NCBI RefSeq assembly: GCF_003012745.1
Contig: NZ_PXYK01000036.1
Coordinates: 1 to 52,856 of the forward strand
From: Kumtagia ephedrae
Lineage (GTDB): Bacteria > Pseudomonadota > Alphaproteobacteria > Rhizobiales > Rhizobiaceae
Direction: 5' to 3'
DNA: 52,856 nt
The first letter of the stretch is position 1. Each line of letters opens with the position of its first letter. The position numbers were made by a program, and so were the translations under genes. Under the pieces are notes generated by a model that saw only the letters and a program-made list of their open reading frames with translations, made no database searches and had not been told where the DNA came from. Shown piece after piece: positions 43,143 to 51,536 of this stretch.

Positions 43143-43559
43143 CTTTGGTTCCCTCAATGACAAAGATCGTCCCGCGCCTTGAGGCGCGGAGCGGTTCGTG
43201 GTTGCACTTGGAAAAGCGTGCCCGCTCGATCCGGGGCACGTTCGTCTGCCGCTCCTGGCGGCCGGAAATGAAAGCGACTATCGTCGGCCTTCCGACGTCT
43301 TCGTCGATCGCCGCGTTGCGACGCGCGGCCCCGATATTCCCCTCGTCTGTTGCGGTCGGTGCGTTGCGACCGCTTGCCGGCTGATTTCCCGGCGCCGCCC
43401 CGCGTCGATTCAGGGCCTGCCGGTCGGCGTGTTCCGCGGCGCCTCTATCGTTTCGTTCTGTTTCGATCTGATTTCGGATGAGCGCGCTCTTTGTTTCAGG
43501 TCCGTTACAAGGAAGAGTTGCAGCGGTACGGTTCGGCGAGCAGGGCTTCCATGATGGAT
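43143..43559. other. Divergent intergenic region between the large RTX gene and the XRE-cupin gene
   Basis: About 417 bp without a supported gene. It must hold the promoter of the large RTX gene on the minus strand. I see several GCG-rich dyads but no clear promoter or RNA. The palindrome at the XRE start lies just beyond its right edge. Confidence 0.5.
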
Positions 43560-43583
43560 ATTCGTCCGATATATTGGACGAAT
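43560..43583. promoter_or_regulatory. Operator-like palindrome over the XRE-cupin start
   Basis: A 24-bp dyad with a single mismatched pair: ATTCGTCC (43560-43567), centre GATATATT, GGACGAAT (43576-43583). The centre includes TATATT (43570-43575), a good -10 box, and the right arm runs into the ATG at 43582. Transcription would start at or next to the ATG, so the mRNA is probably leaderless and autorepressed. Confidence 0.65.
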
Positions 43584-44148
43584 GTCTTCTTCTTCTGACG
43601 ATCCTTCCGCCGATCTGTCGCATCGCATCCGCCTTGAACGCAGCGGCCGCGGCTGGTCGCTCGCCGATCTCGCCCAGCGCTCGGGCGTCTCGAAAGCGAT
43701 GCTGAGCGCCATCGAACGCGGCGAGACCAGCCCGACCGCCGCCCTGCTGGTGCGCATCGCCGCGGCCTTCGACCTGACGCTGTCGGCGCTGATCGCCAGG
43801 GCCGAGAAGGCGCAGGGCAGGCTTTTGCGCGCCGCCGAGCAGCCGCAATGGCGCGACCCCGCCACCGGCTATGTGCGCCGGCATGTCTCGCCGTCGTCGG
43901 ACAGTCCGCTGGAACTGATCCGGGTGGAGATGCCGGCGGGGCAGTCGGTGAGCTTTCCCGCGGCGTCCTACACTTTCGTCCGTCATCTGATCTGGCTGAT
44001 CGACGGGCGGCTCGACTTCCACGAGGGTTCGCTCGTGCATGAGATGCATGCCGGCGACTGCCTGGAGCTCGGTCCGCCGACGGACTGCACCTTCCATGCT
44101 CCGGGGCCTGCGCCAGCCGTCTATCTGGTGGTCGTGCTGAGGCGCTGA
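43582..44148 (+). CDS. XRE family regulator with cupin domain
   Basis: A 188-residue regulator. Residues 11-66 form the HTH (RIRLERSGRGWSLADLAQRS, GVSKAMLSAIERGETSPTAA). A cupin sensor domain covers about 105-187 (LELIRVEMPAGQSVSFP, HLIWLIDGRLDFHEGS, HEMHAGDCLELG). It likely binds the palindrome over its own start. The next gene starts 2 nt after its stop. The signal sensed is unknown. Confidence 0.92.
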   Translation: MSSSSDDPSADLSHRIRLERSGRGWSLADLAQRSGVSKAMLSAIERGETSPTAALLVRIAAAFDLTLSALIARAEKAQGRLLRAAEQPQWRDPATGYVRRHVSPSSDSPLELIRVEMPAGQSVSFPAASYTFVRHLIWLIDGRLDFHEGSLVHEMHAGDCLELGPPTDCTFHAPGPAPAVYLVVVLRR

Positions 44149-44150
44149 CG

Positions 44151-44459
44151 ATGCGTAAACGCAGGCGCATCGGCGACAATCTGGGGCCGCCGCTCGACGA
44201 TTATGAGGGGGCGCCCTGGAAGGGCGGCGATCCCCATCGCTTCCTGCAGTGGAAGCGCGCGCATGACGCCGCCTGGAAACCGAAGTCGCGCGACATCGCG
44301 CTGTTCAGGCTGGCCAAGGCCGAAGCGCTGGGGCTCACCTATGAGGAATACACCCTCGAACTGCTGGAGCGCGGCAGGCATCTGCAAGCGGAGGACGCGG
44401 CGCGTATCGGCGAGACCAAGCGGTCACGAAAACGGAGACGGGTGAAGCATGTCGGATGA
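44151..44459 (+). CDS. Conserved hypothetical small basic protein
   Basis: A 102-residue basic protein (MRKRRRIGDNLGPPLDDYEG, FLQWKRAHDAAWKPKSRD, ALGLTYEEYTLELLERGRHL). The sequence is helix-rich and soluble. I do not recognise a named family. It lies between the XRE-cupin gene and the GNAT gene with gap 2 nt and overlap 11 nt, so the three form one operon and it is very likely real. Confidence 0.7.
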   Translation: MRKRRRIGDNLGPPLDDYEGAPWKGGDPHRFLQWKRAHDAAWKPKSRDIALFRLAKAEALGLTYEEYTLELLERGRHLQAEDAARIGETKRSRKRRRVKHVG

Positions 44460-45018
44460 TATTTTGCTGGAGCAGGCCGCGGACGGGCCGGAGGCGCCGA
44501 TCGCGATCGAGGCGTTGACGGCCTTGCCCGACGTCCAGCGGCGGCTGAGCGAGATTCTCGTCGCGGTGGTTGCCGGCGGCGGATCAGTCAGCTTCATGCA
44601 CCCGCTTGCGCCGGAGGCGGCGGATGCCTTTTGGGAGACGTCGCTGGCGGCCGCCGGGCGCGGCGAACGCGTCGTGATCGGCGCCTGGGTCGGCGGCGTT
44701 CTGGCGGGAACCGTCACGCTGCTGCTGGATTTCCCGCCTAACCAGCCGCACCGGGCCGAGATTGCCAAGCTGATGACCCATCCGGATTTCCGCGGCAGGG
44801 GCGTCGCCCTGCAACTCATGCATGCCGCGGAACGACTGGCGCTGGAGCGCGGCAGGACGCTGCTCGTCCTCGACACCGCGACCGAGAACGGGGCAGGGCG
44901 GCTTTACGAAAAGCTCGGCTTCCGGCTTGCCGGCGAGATACCCGACTTCGCGCTGAAGCCGCATGGCGGGCTGACCGGGACGCTGGTCTACTGGAAGCGG
45001 ATCGGCGCTTCGGCGTGA
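44449..45018 (+). CDS. GNAT acetyltransferase
   Basis: A 189-residue GNAT protein. The acetyl-CoA motif is LMTHPDFRGRGVALQLMHAAE, followed by LLVLDTATENGAGRLYEKLGF. The start MSDDILLEQAADGPEAPIAI overlaps the upstream small gene. An XRE-cupin regulator paired with a GNAT suggests modification of a small molecule sensed by the cupin domain, but the substrate is unknown. Confidence 0.88.
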   Translation: MSDDILLEQAADGPEAPIAIEALTALPDVQRRLSEILVAVVAGGGSVSFMHPLAPEAADAFWETSLAAAGRGERVVIGAWVGGVLAGTVTLLLDFPPNQPHRAEIAKLMTHPDFRGRGVALQLMHAAERLALERGRTLLVLDTATENGAGRLYEKLGFRLAGEIPDFALKPHGGLTGTLVYWKRIGASA

Positions 45019-45064
45019 CGGCCGCATCCCGCAAAAGCCGATCCGAAGCTGTGACAAAACCCTG

Positions 45065-45093
45065 TTGACGCAAGGTACAACCGGCCCTATTGT
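45065..45093 (+). promoter_or_regulatory. Promoter of the ilv leader and ilvB
   Basis: TTGACG (45065-45070) and TATTGT (45088-45093) with a 17-bp spacer. The expected start (about 45100) lies just before the leader-peptide ATG at 45102. Confidence 0.75.
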
Positions 45094-45101
45094 CCGCGCC
45101 C

Positions 45102-45152
45102 ATGAAGACGATCCTCATTCTCGTAGGAATGCGCATGGGCAAGGCGGTGTAA
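45102..45152 (+). CDS. ilv leader peptide (attenuation control)
   Basis: A 16-codon frame, MKTILILVGMRMGKAV, followed by TAA. It has five successive branched-chain codons (Ile-Leu-Ile-Leu-Val) plus a terminal Val, as expected for a leader that senses charged Ile, Leu and Val tRNAs. It directly follows a good promoter and precedes a terminator hairpin and ilvB. Ribosome stalling in the ILILV run would change the downstream RNA fold. Confidence 0.88.
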   Translation: MKTILILVGMRMGKAV

Positions 45153-45210
45153 CCGCCGGGCGACGTCCTCCCATGCGCTAAACGCAGGCTCCCTCCCGGG
45201 GGCCTTTTTT
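45131..45210 (+). promoter_or_regulatory. ilvB attenuator with alternative stems and terminator
   Basis: GCGCATGGG (45131-45139) pairs perfectly with CCCATGCGC (45170-45178). GGCGGT/ACCGCC forms a short hairpin over the leader stop. The GC-rich hairpin GGCTCC...GGGGCC at 45187-45204 is followed by six T (45205-45210) and is the terminator. The position of the first stem inside the leader coding sequence lets ribosome position decide which fold forms. Confidence 0.85.
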
Positions 45211-45275
45211 ATTGCCCACGATACGACTAGACGATCAGCAGCGCCGACAGCGGCGGAAGAGACGGGATATTCGAG

Positions 45276-47066
45276 ATGACGAGCACGGCCAAGGGCGAGA
45301 GCGGCAGGCGCGAGATGACGGGCGCCGAGATGGTGGTCCAGGCGCTCAAGGACAACGGCGTCGAGCATATTTTCGGCTATCCCGGCGGCGCCGTGCTGCC
45401 GATCTACGACGAATTGTTTCAGCAGGAGGATGTCCAGCATATCCTGGTCCGTCATGAGCAGGGGGCGGGGCACGCGGCCGAGGGCTATGCGCGCTCGACA
45501 GGCAAGGCCGGCGTCATGCTGGTCACCTCCGGCCCCGGCGCCACAAACGCGGTGACGCCGCTGCAGGACGCGCTGATGGATTCGATCCCGCTTGTCTGCA
45601 TCACCGGGCAGGTGCCGACCTCGCTGATCGGCTCCGATGCTTTCCAGGAATGCGACACCGTCGGCATCACCCGGCCGTGCACAAAACACAACTGGCTGGT
45701 CAAGGACGTCAACGAGCTCGCTTCGATCATCCACGAGGCGTTCCACGTCGCCACGACCGGGCGGCCGGGACCGGTGGTCGTCGACGTGCCGAAGGATGTG
45801 CAGTTCGCCAGGGGCGTCTACACGCCGCCGCAGACGGCGCCGCGCACCAGCTACCAGCCGAAGGTGCAGGGCGACCTCGACAAGATCAAGGAGGCGGTGG
45901 CGCTGCTGGCGTCCGCCCGGCAGCCGGTCATCTACACCGGCGGCGGCGTGGTCAATTCCGGTCCCGAGGCGAGCCATCTGCTGCGCGAGCTGGTCGACCT
46001 CACCGGCTTTCCGATCACCTCGACGCTGATGGGGCTGGGCGCCTATCCGGCCAGCGGCAGGAACTGGCTCGGCATGCTCGGCATGCACGGCACCTACGAA
46101 GCCAACATGGCCATGCACGACTGCGACGTGATGCTGTGCATCGGCGCGCGCTTCGACGACCGCATCACCGGCCGCATCAACGCGTTCTCGCCGAACTCGA
46201 AGAAGATCCACATCGACATCGACCCGTCCTCGATCAACAAGAACGTGCGCGCCGACGTTCCGATCATCGGCGATGTCGGCCGCGTGCTGGAGGATCTGGT
46301 GCGGCTGTGGCGGGCGACCGCCAAGGCCGACAAGAAGGCGCTGCATCCGTGGTGGGAGCAGATCGCCCGCTGGCGGGCCCGCGATTCGCTGGCCTACAGG
46401 AACAGCAACGACGTCATCATGCCGCAATACGCGATCCAGCGGCTTTACGAGCTGACGCGCGACAAGGACGTCTACGTCACCACGGAAGTCGGCCAGCACC
46501 AGATGTGGGCGGCGCAGCATTTCCATTTCGACAAGCCGAACCGCTGGATGACCTCCGGTGGCCTGGGCACCATGGGCTACGGCCTGCCGGCCGCGCTCGG
46601 CGTGCAGATCGCCCATCCCGATGCGCTGGTCATCGACATCGCCGGCGACGCCTCGGTGCAGATGACGATGCAGGAGATGAGCTGCGCGGTGCAGTACGAT
46701 GCGCCGATAAAGATCTTCATCCTCAACAACCAGTACATGGGCATGGTGCGGCAGTGGCAGCAGCTGCTGCACGGCAACCGGCTGTCGCATTCCTACACCG
46801 AGGCGATGCCGGATTTCGTGCTGATGGCGCAGGCTTTCGGCGCGCATGGCATACGCTGCGAGAAGCCGGGCGATCTCGACGACGCGATCAAGGAGATGAT
46901 CGACGTCAGGAAGCCGGTGCTGTTCGACTGCCGCGTCGCCAACCTGGCCAACTGTTTTCCGATGATCCCGTCGGGCAAGGCGCATAACGAGATGCTGCTG
47001 CCCGACGAGGCGACAGACGAGGCGGTGGCGAACGCCATCGACGCCAAGGGGCGGGAGTTGGTGTAG
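45276..47066 (+). CDS. ilvB: Acetolactate synthase large subunit
   Basis: The ThDP-dependent first step of branched-chain amino acid synthesis; 596 residues. Catalytic Glu61 lies in RHEQGAGHAAEGYAR; GPGATNAVTPLQDALMDSIP, the FAD-region text GLGAYPASGRNWLGMLGMHG, and the ThDP motif AGDASVQMTMQEMS...NNQ are present. It lies behind a leader attenuator. In many rhizobia the small subunit gene follows directly; here VapBC lies between. Confidence 0.97.
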   Translation: MTSTAKGESGRREMTGAEMVVQALKDNGVEHIFGYPGGAVLPIYDELFQQEDVQHILVRHEQGAGHAAEGYARSTGKAGVMLVTSGPGATNAVTPLQDALMDSIPLVCITGQVPTSLIGSDAFQECDTVGITRPCTKHNWLVKDVNELASIIHEAFHVATTGRPGPVVVDVPKDVQFARGVYTPPQTAPRTSYQPKVQGDLDKIKEAVALLASARQPVIYTGGGVVNSGPEASHLLRELVDLTGFPITSTLMGLGAYPASGRNWLGMLGMHGTYEANMAMHDCDVMLCIGARFDDRITGRINAFSPNSKKIHIDIDPSSINKNVRADVPIIGDVGRVLEDLVRLWRATAKADKKALHPWWEQIARWRARDSLAYRNSNDVIMPQYAIQRLYELTRDKDVYVTTEVGQHQMWAAQHFHFDKPNRWMTSGGLGTMGYGLPAALGVQIAHPDALVIDIAGDASVQMTMQEMSCAVQYDAPIKIFILNNQYMGMVRQWQQLLHGNRLSHSYTEAMPDFVLMAQAFGAHGIRCEKPGDLDDAIKEMIDVRKPVLFDCRVANLANCFPMIPSGKAHNEMLLPDEATDEAVANAIDAKGRELV

Positions 47067-47070
47067 GTTG

Positions 47071-47113
47071 AAGTAAGACGCGGTAAGATGTATTTTCTTA
47101 CCGTGTCTTACTT
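47071..47113. promoter_or_regulatory. Long palindrome before vapB (operator or terminator)
   Basis: Arms 47071-47088 and 47096-47113 match at 17 of 18 positions with a 7-nt centre. Each arm holds two GTAAGA units in tandem (AAGTAAGAC, GGTAAGA), giving four half-sites. It starts 4 nt after the ilvB stop and ends just before the vapB ribosome site (GGAGG). It could be the VapBC autorepression site, a partial terminator for ilvB, or both. Confidence 0.7.
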
Positions 47114-47123
47114 GGAGGTTGCA

Positions 47124-47408
47124 ATGAACGTCAGGGCGAAGGTGTCGAGCAAAGGACAGGTCGTGATTCCAAAGCAGATACGGGAGGGCCTTGGCATCAC
47201 CGACGGCACCGAGGTCGAGTTCGTTCCGCAGGGGCGCGGCTTCTTCGTACAGCCAGTTGAGGATTTCGACCTGAGGTATCCGAAGGTTCCGGCGGGCGAA
47301 TTCCTCAAACATGTCGTTCGGATTAAACGGCCTTTCCCAACCGATGAAGAGATTGACCGCGCGATGCTGGCAGAGGCGGCTCGGAGGTTCAATGCCACTC
47401 GCCGTTGA
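47124..47408 (+). CDS. vapB: AbrB/MazE-like antitoxin (VapB type)
   Basis: A 94-residue protein. The SpoVT/AbrB swapped-hairpin domain is at the N-terminus (MNVRAKVSSKGQVVIPKQIR, then EGLGITDGTEVEF). The C-terminal part (FPTDEEIDRAMLAEAARRF) would bind the toxin. The ATG at 47124 has GGAGG six bases upstream. It overlaps vapC by 17 nt. Confidence 0.9.
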   Translation: MNVRAKVSSKGQVVIPKQIREGLGITDGTEVEFVPQGRGFFVQPVEDFDLRYPKVPAGEFLKHVVRIKRPFPTDEEIDRAMLAEAARRFNATRR

Positions 47409-47787
47409 CACGAATGTCCTGGCAAGAGCCCTGGTCGACGATGGGTCCGAGCAGGCGCGACGATCTCGCATGCTATTGAGCGAAAAGGAAATTTTTGTCC
47501 CGGACTCAGTACTTCTGGAGACGGAATGGTTGCTTCGCAGCATCATGAAACTCGACAGAAGCCACATCAACCGCACTTTCGCGACACTCCTCGCCAGCGC
47601 CAACATCAGCTTTTCGGATCGCCGCGGCCTTGCAGATGTGATCACTTCGCACGGCGCGGGACTGGATTTTGCCGATGCGATGCACCTTCACGCTTCGGAA
47701 GGATGCGACGGTCTGGCCAGCTTCGACATTGACTTCAAGCGGCGGGCCAAGAAGATCGCCGGCGCAATTCCAGTCGTCACGCCTTAA
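47392..47787 (+). CDS. vapC: PIN-domain RNase toxin (VapC type)
   Basis: A 131-residue PIN protein. The acidic residues are visible in MPLAVDTNVLARAL (Asp6), SVLLETEWLLRS (Glu), GAGLDFADAMHLH (Asp pair) and LASFDIDFKRRA. VapC toxins cut tRNA or rRNA. It overlaps vapB and ends 22 nt before ilvH, so it lies inside the ilv operon. Its base composition is lower in G+C than ilvB and ilvH. Confidence 0.9.
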   Translation: MPLAVDTNVLARALVDDGSEQARRSRMLLSEKEIFVPDSVLLETEWLLRSIMKLDRSHINRTFATLLASANISFSDRRGLADVITSHGAGLDFADAMHLHASEGCDGLASFDIDFKRRAKKIAGAIPVVTP

Positions 47788-47809
47788 CTGCAGCGCAGAG
47801 AGTTACCGC

Positions 47810-48382
47810 ATGAACCCCCACCTCCAGCCCACCGGCTCCGCTTATTTCATCGCCCGCGAGACGGAGCGCCCCGAAACGCATACGCTGTCGGTGCTGGTCG
47901 ACAACGAGCCGGGCGTGCTTGCGCGGGTCATCGGCCTGTTCTCCGGCCGCGGCTACAACATCGAAAGCCTGACGGTTTCCGAGACCGAGCACGAAAGGCA
48001 CCTGTCGCGCATCACCGTCGTGACACGCGGCACGCCGCACGTGCTCGAGCAGATCAAGCACCAGCTCGAGCGCATCGTGCCGGTGCACCGCGTCGTCGAC
48101 CTGTCGGTGCGGGCCGGCGAGCTCGGACAGGACAAGCCGCTGGCGCGCGAGCTGGCACTGGTCAAGGTGACGGGGAAGGGCGATGATCGCGTCGAGGCGC
48201 TGCGGCTGGCCGAGGCGTTCCGGGCGAAAGTGATCGACGCCAATACCGAGCATTTCATCTTCGAGATCACCGGCGCGGTGGCCAAGATCGAGCAGTTCAT
48301 CGCCATCATGAAGCCGCTCGGGCTGGTCGAGGTGTGCCGCACCGGCGTGGCGGCGATGAACCGCGGCCCGCAGGGGATGTAA
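47810..48382 (+). CDS. ilvH: Acetolactate synthase small (regulatory) subunit
   Basis: A 190-residue subunit giving valine feedback control. The N-terminal ACT domain is at about 25-95 (THTLSVLVDNEPGVLARVIG, FSGRGYNIESLTVSETE), followed by VPVHRVVDLS and a C-terminal domain (ELALVKVTGKGDDRVEALRL, EITGAVAKIEQFI). The start is the ATG at 47810; the frame continues upstream only through vapC DNA. Expression probably depends on read-through from ilvB-vapBC. Confidence 0.96.
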   Translation: MNPHLQPTGSAYFIARETERPETHTLSVLVDNEPGVLARVIGLFSGRGYNIESLTVSETEHERHLSRITVVTRGTPHVLEQIKHQLERIVPVHRVVDLSVRAGELGQDKPLARELALVKVTGKGDDRVEALRLAEAFRAKVIDANTEHFIFEITGAVAKIEQFIAIMKPLGLVEVCRTGVAAMNRGPQGM

Positions 48383-48386
48383 TCCG

Positions 48387-48489
48387 CTAAAGCGCGTCGC
48401 GTCCAATCGGATTCATGCCGACGTGCTCTAACCTTTGTGTCTACGCATGTCGTGGTCCCGAAACCGGTTCCCACTTTCGGGCGACATGC
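48387..48489. repeat. Palindromic intergenic repeat between ilvH and the cyclase gene
   Basis: Two dyads: AGCGCGTCG with CGACGTGCT (one mismatch), and a nested hairpin GCATGTCG (48445-48452)/CGACATGC (48482-48489) enclosing CCCGAAA (48457-48463)/TTTCGGG (48475-48481). The order is that of a dispersed repeat known from Mesorhizobium-like intergenic DNA. It fills the gap between two convergent genes and probably terminates both. Confidence 0.8.
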
Positions 48490-49716
48490 TTATCGGTACT
48501 GGAGCATCGCCGGATCGAGCGTGTAGAGATGGCGGGCTCTGCCGACGCCGCGCAGCGCGAAGCGCCCGACCGACACGAAGTTGGACCGCTCCGCCTCGGG
48601 CAAGAGCTCGATGAATTCGGACGAGCACAGGATCCGGCGATCGACGGAATGGCACATGGCCGCGATGCGGCTCACCTCGTTGACGGCGGAGCCGACCACC
48701 GTGAAGTCGAGGCGGTCGGGACTGCCGATGTTGCCGTAATAGACATCGCCGAAATGCACGCCGAGATGGACGTTCGCGGCCGGCAACCCCTCGGCGGTGC
48801 GCCGCTCGGCCAGGTTGCGCAGTTTTTGCCCTAGAGCCCGCCCGGCCGCCATCGCTGCCATGGAGGCCTCCTTCAGATCGGGGCCGGGGAAGATCGCCAG
48901 CACGCCGTCGCCGATCAGCTTCAGCACGTCGCCGCCGGCGTCGTGCACGGAGCCGATCACCGCCTCGGCGTAGTCGTTGAGCAGGGTTATCATCTGCTCC
49001 GACGGCAGCTCCTCCGAAAGCCGCGTGTAGCCGGTAAGGTCGGAGAACCACAGGACGGCGCTGATCTTCTCGACGCGGCCGCGAACGATGCCGCCTTGCA
49101 GCACCCGGCGGCCGGCGTCGCGGCCGAGATAGGTTTCGACCAGGGTGCCGGCGAGCCGCGTCTGGGCCGCCAGCCGGAGCGCCAGCGCAAGCTGCGTGGT
49201 GAGCCTCTTGAGGGCATCGATGTCGGCGTCGCTGAAGCCCTGCGGCGCGGCTGTCGTCCATCTGGCATAGAAACCGTCCGCGTCTTCCACGCTCGGCGCG
49301 TCGCGCAAGCGATGGACGACGGCGAGATAGTCCGTCTGGCCGGCCAGGCGCAGCTCCTCGAACTGCGGATAGTCCAGAGGCCCACCTTCGACCAGGCGGC
49401 AGCGCATGTAGACCTGGCCGTCCCGCAACATGTGGAAGAATGGGTTGCGCTGCCAGTTCTCCCAGCTTTCGTCCTCGTCGCGGACAGGCTGGAATTCGTT
49501 GTCGCGAAGATTGGCGGCGGGGTCGTCTTCCCAGATCAGGGCCCGTCCTTCATAGAGCGGATGCAGCGTGTCGATGATGACTAGGCCGCGGCTGAGCCGG
49601 CACCCCGCGGCGATGCATCGTTCCGAGAAACCGCGCACGAGCGCGGCTTCGTCGGCTCCGGCCAAACCGGCCTCAGCCAACCAGTCCAGGATCGAGTCGA
49701 CGGATTCGGGCCGCAT
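48490..49716 (-). CDS. Class III adenylate/guanylate cyclase
   Basis: A 408-residue protein from the ATG at 49716 (MRPESVDSILDWLAEAGLAG). The first 190 residues form an unnamed sensory-like region (SERCIAAGCRLSRGLVIIDT, ENWQRNPFFHMLRDG). A helical linker (IDALKRLTTQLALALRLAA) leads to a class III cyclase domain from about 235: metal Asp in LWFSDLTGYTRLSEEL and in LKLIGDGVLAIFPG, and GVHFGDVYYGNIGSPDRLDF. The product is probably cAMP. No membrane helix. Similar proteins are numerous in rhizobia. Confidence 0.92.
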   Translation of the reverse strand: MRPESVDSILDWLAEAGLAGADEAALVRGFSERCIAAGCRLSRGLVIIDTLHPLYEGRALIWEDDPAANLRDNEFQPVRDEDESWENWQRNPFFHMLRDGQVYMRCRLVEGGPLDYPQFEELRLAGQTDYLAVVHRLRDAPSVEDADGFYARWTTAAPQGFSDADIDALKRLTTQLALALRLAAQTRLAGTLVETYLGRDAGRRVLQGGIVRGRVEKISAVLWFSDLTGYTRLSEELPSEQMITLLNDYAEAVIGSVHDAGGDVLKLIGDGVLAIFPGPDLKEASMAAMAAGRALGQKLRNLAERRTAEGLPAANVHLGVHFGDVYYGNIGSPDRLDFTVVGSAVNEVSRIAAMCHSVDRRILCSSEFIELLPEAERSNFVSVGRFALRGVGRARHLYTLDPAMLQYR

Positions 49717-49894
49717 GCGGACACTGTTAGCACGGCCGGCCGGGATCGGCGAAGTCGATGCTGCCTTTCCGCGGCGGCTCGCTCGACTGTGTCGGGGCAG
49801 GCCGGCCGAAATCTTGTCCCGATTACAAGTTGGAAATCGACAGGCCACCGGAAATGGGACAGTGTCACTGACATATTTACAGATGTTGTCCCCG

Positions 49895-50488
49895 ATGCCC
49901 TTCGATACGTTCCTCGCCCTGATCGTCTACGCCTTCGTGACCTCGATCACGCCGGGGCCGAACAATCTCATGCTGCTGGCGTCGGGCGTGAATTTCGGCT
50001 TCGTGCGGACGATCCCGCATATGGCCGGCATCGCCATCGGCTTTCTGGTGCTGCTTCTGGCGGTCGGTTTCGGGCTCGGCGCCGTGCTCAAGGCGTTTCC
50101 CGCGCTCGAACTGGTGCTGAAGGTCGCCGGCGGCGCCTACCTGCTCTACCTCGCCTGGAAGATCGCCATGTCGCGGACGCTGGGCGGCGTCGATGGCAAG
50201 TCGCGGCCGATGACGTTCCTGGAGGCGGCTGCCTTCCAGTGGGTGAACGCGAAGGCGTGGGCGATGGCGGTCGGCGCCATGTCGCTCTACACCAATCCGG
50301 CGCAGCCTTTCTTCTCGGTGCTGGTGATCGGCTTCGCCTTCGCCGCCGTCAATTTCCCGAGCGTCTCGACCTGGGCCGGCTTCGGCATGGCATTGCGCGG
50401 CTTTCTCGCCGATCCGATGCGGCTGAAGTGGTTCAACATCGCGATGGGCCTGCTGCTGGCGGCGACTCTCTGGCCGATGCTGAGGTGA
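49895..50488 (+). CDS. LysE-type amino acid exporter
   Basis: A 197-residue inner-membrane protein with six hydrophobic helices. The conserved LysE start is MPFDTFLALIVYAFVTSITPGPNNLMLLASG, here in two pieces, with the ITPGPNN signature; GGAYLLYLAWKIAMSR follows. ATGs at 49883 and 49895 are both possible; the second fits the family. The substrate is unknown. Confidence 0.9.
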   Translation: MPFDTFLALIVYAFVTSITPGPNNLMLLASGVNFGFVRTIPHMAGIAIGFLVLLLAVGFGLGAVLKAFPALELVLKVAGGAYLLYLAWKIAMSRTLGGVDGKSRPMTFLEAAAFQWVNAKAWAMAVGAMSLYTNPAQPFFSVLVIGFAFAAVNFPSVSTWAGFGMALRGFLADPMRLKWFNIAMGLLLAATLWPMLR

Positions 50489-50629
50489 CGCCGCCCGGCT
50501 CACCGCCCATTAAATGTTCTTAATGTAGGGTTCCGGCCGCTGTCCGGCCCCTCGGCGCGACTATCTATCGGGGGGTAATGACCCTGGCGCAGATATTTGC
50601 CGACCGCCAGATCGCGGGGTCCCGGAACG

Positions 50630-51536
50630 ATGCGCCACAAGGGTTTGTTCTCGATCCTCCTGCTCGCCGGGGCCGTCGGCGCGGCCTTCGTGCTTACGCC
50701 GGGGTTGGCCGACAGGACGTCACGGCTTCTTGCAACGGACCACGGCGTCCGAGCGGCGGACGCAGGCCACCAGGGCCCGCGTGCAGCGACCGTCACCACC
50801 GCCGTCGCCAGCACGGCCGATTTTCCGATCCGCCGCTACGCCATCGGCTTCGTCACCTCGCCGGCGGTGGTGGAGATTGGTGCCAGGGTGTCGAGCCAGG
50901 TGACGGCGATCAAGGTGAAGGACGGCCAGATGGTAAAGGCCGGCGACGTGCTGTTGCAGCTCGACGACCGCGCCTTGCAGGCGGCGGTCGACCGCGACCA
51001 GGCGATGCTCGACAAGGATCAGGCGCTGCTGGTCAGCGCCCAGGCGGACCTCGGGCGGGCCAAGGACCTCGTCGCCACCAGGATCGGAACGCAGCAGTCC
51101 TACGACCAGGCGCTTGCGGCGGAGAAGTCGGCGGCCGCCACCGTGGCGGCCGACCAGGCGCAGCTCGACGCCGACAAGGTGCAGCTCGGCTTCGCCACCA
51201 TCACCGCGCCGATCGCCGGCCGGCTGGGGCAGGTGAACACGACGATCGGCGATCTTGTCGGTCCGAACACCGGCGGTACGGCGGTCGCCGCGCTGGTGAC
51301 GATCACGCAGATGGACCCGCTCGAGGTGCAGTTCGATCTGCCCGAGAAGGAGCTCGGCCTGCTGCAGAAAGGGCTTGCCTCGCCGGCACCGCCGACGGTG
51401 ATGCTGCACAAGGACGACGATCCCACGCCGATCGGCACCGGCACCGTCGACTTCATCGATTCCAGCGTCGACACCGCCTCCGGCACCTTCGCGGTCAAGG
51501 CGACTGTGCCCAATCCAGGGCTGACGCTGTGGCCGC
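50630..51536 (+). pseudogene. RND efflux periplasmic adaptor, 3'-truncated
   Basis: An MdtA/AcrA-like adaptor: signal helix (MRHKGLFSILLLAGAVG), the lipoyl half-motif FVTSPAVVEIGARVSSQVTA, hairpin region (DRDQAMLDKDQALLVSAQAD), second lipoyl half (ITAPIAGRLGQVNTTIGDLV) and barrel domain (MDPLEVQFDLPEKEL). It breaks after NPGLTLWP, where families continue with G(Q/M)F(V)NV. The C-terminal domain, about 80 residues, is missing. The frame then reads on through pump DNA in the wrong frame to 52570. The rest of the pump operon was removed by the same deletion. Confidence 0.85.

Noticed and set aside
45087-47645. An 852-residue minus-strand frame across ilvB and vapBC
   Set aside because: It runs antisense to ilvB, vapB and vapC, all of which show clear motifs. 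Its composition (His/Arg/Asp-rich) is typical of shadow frames.
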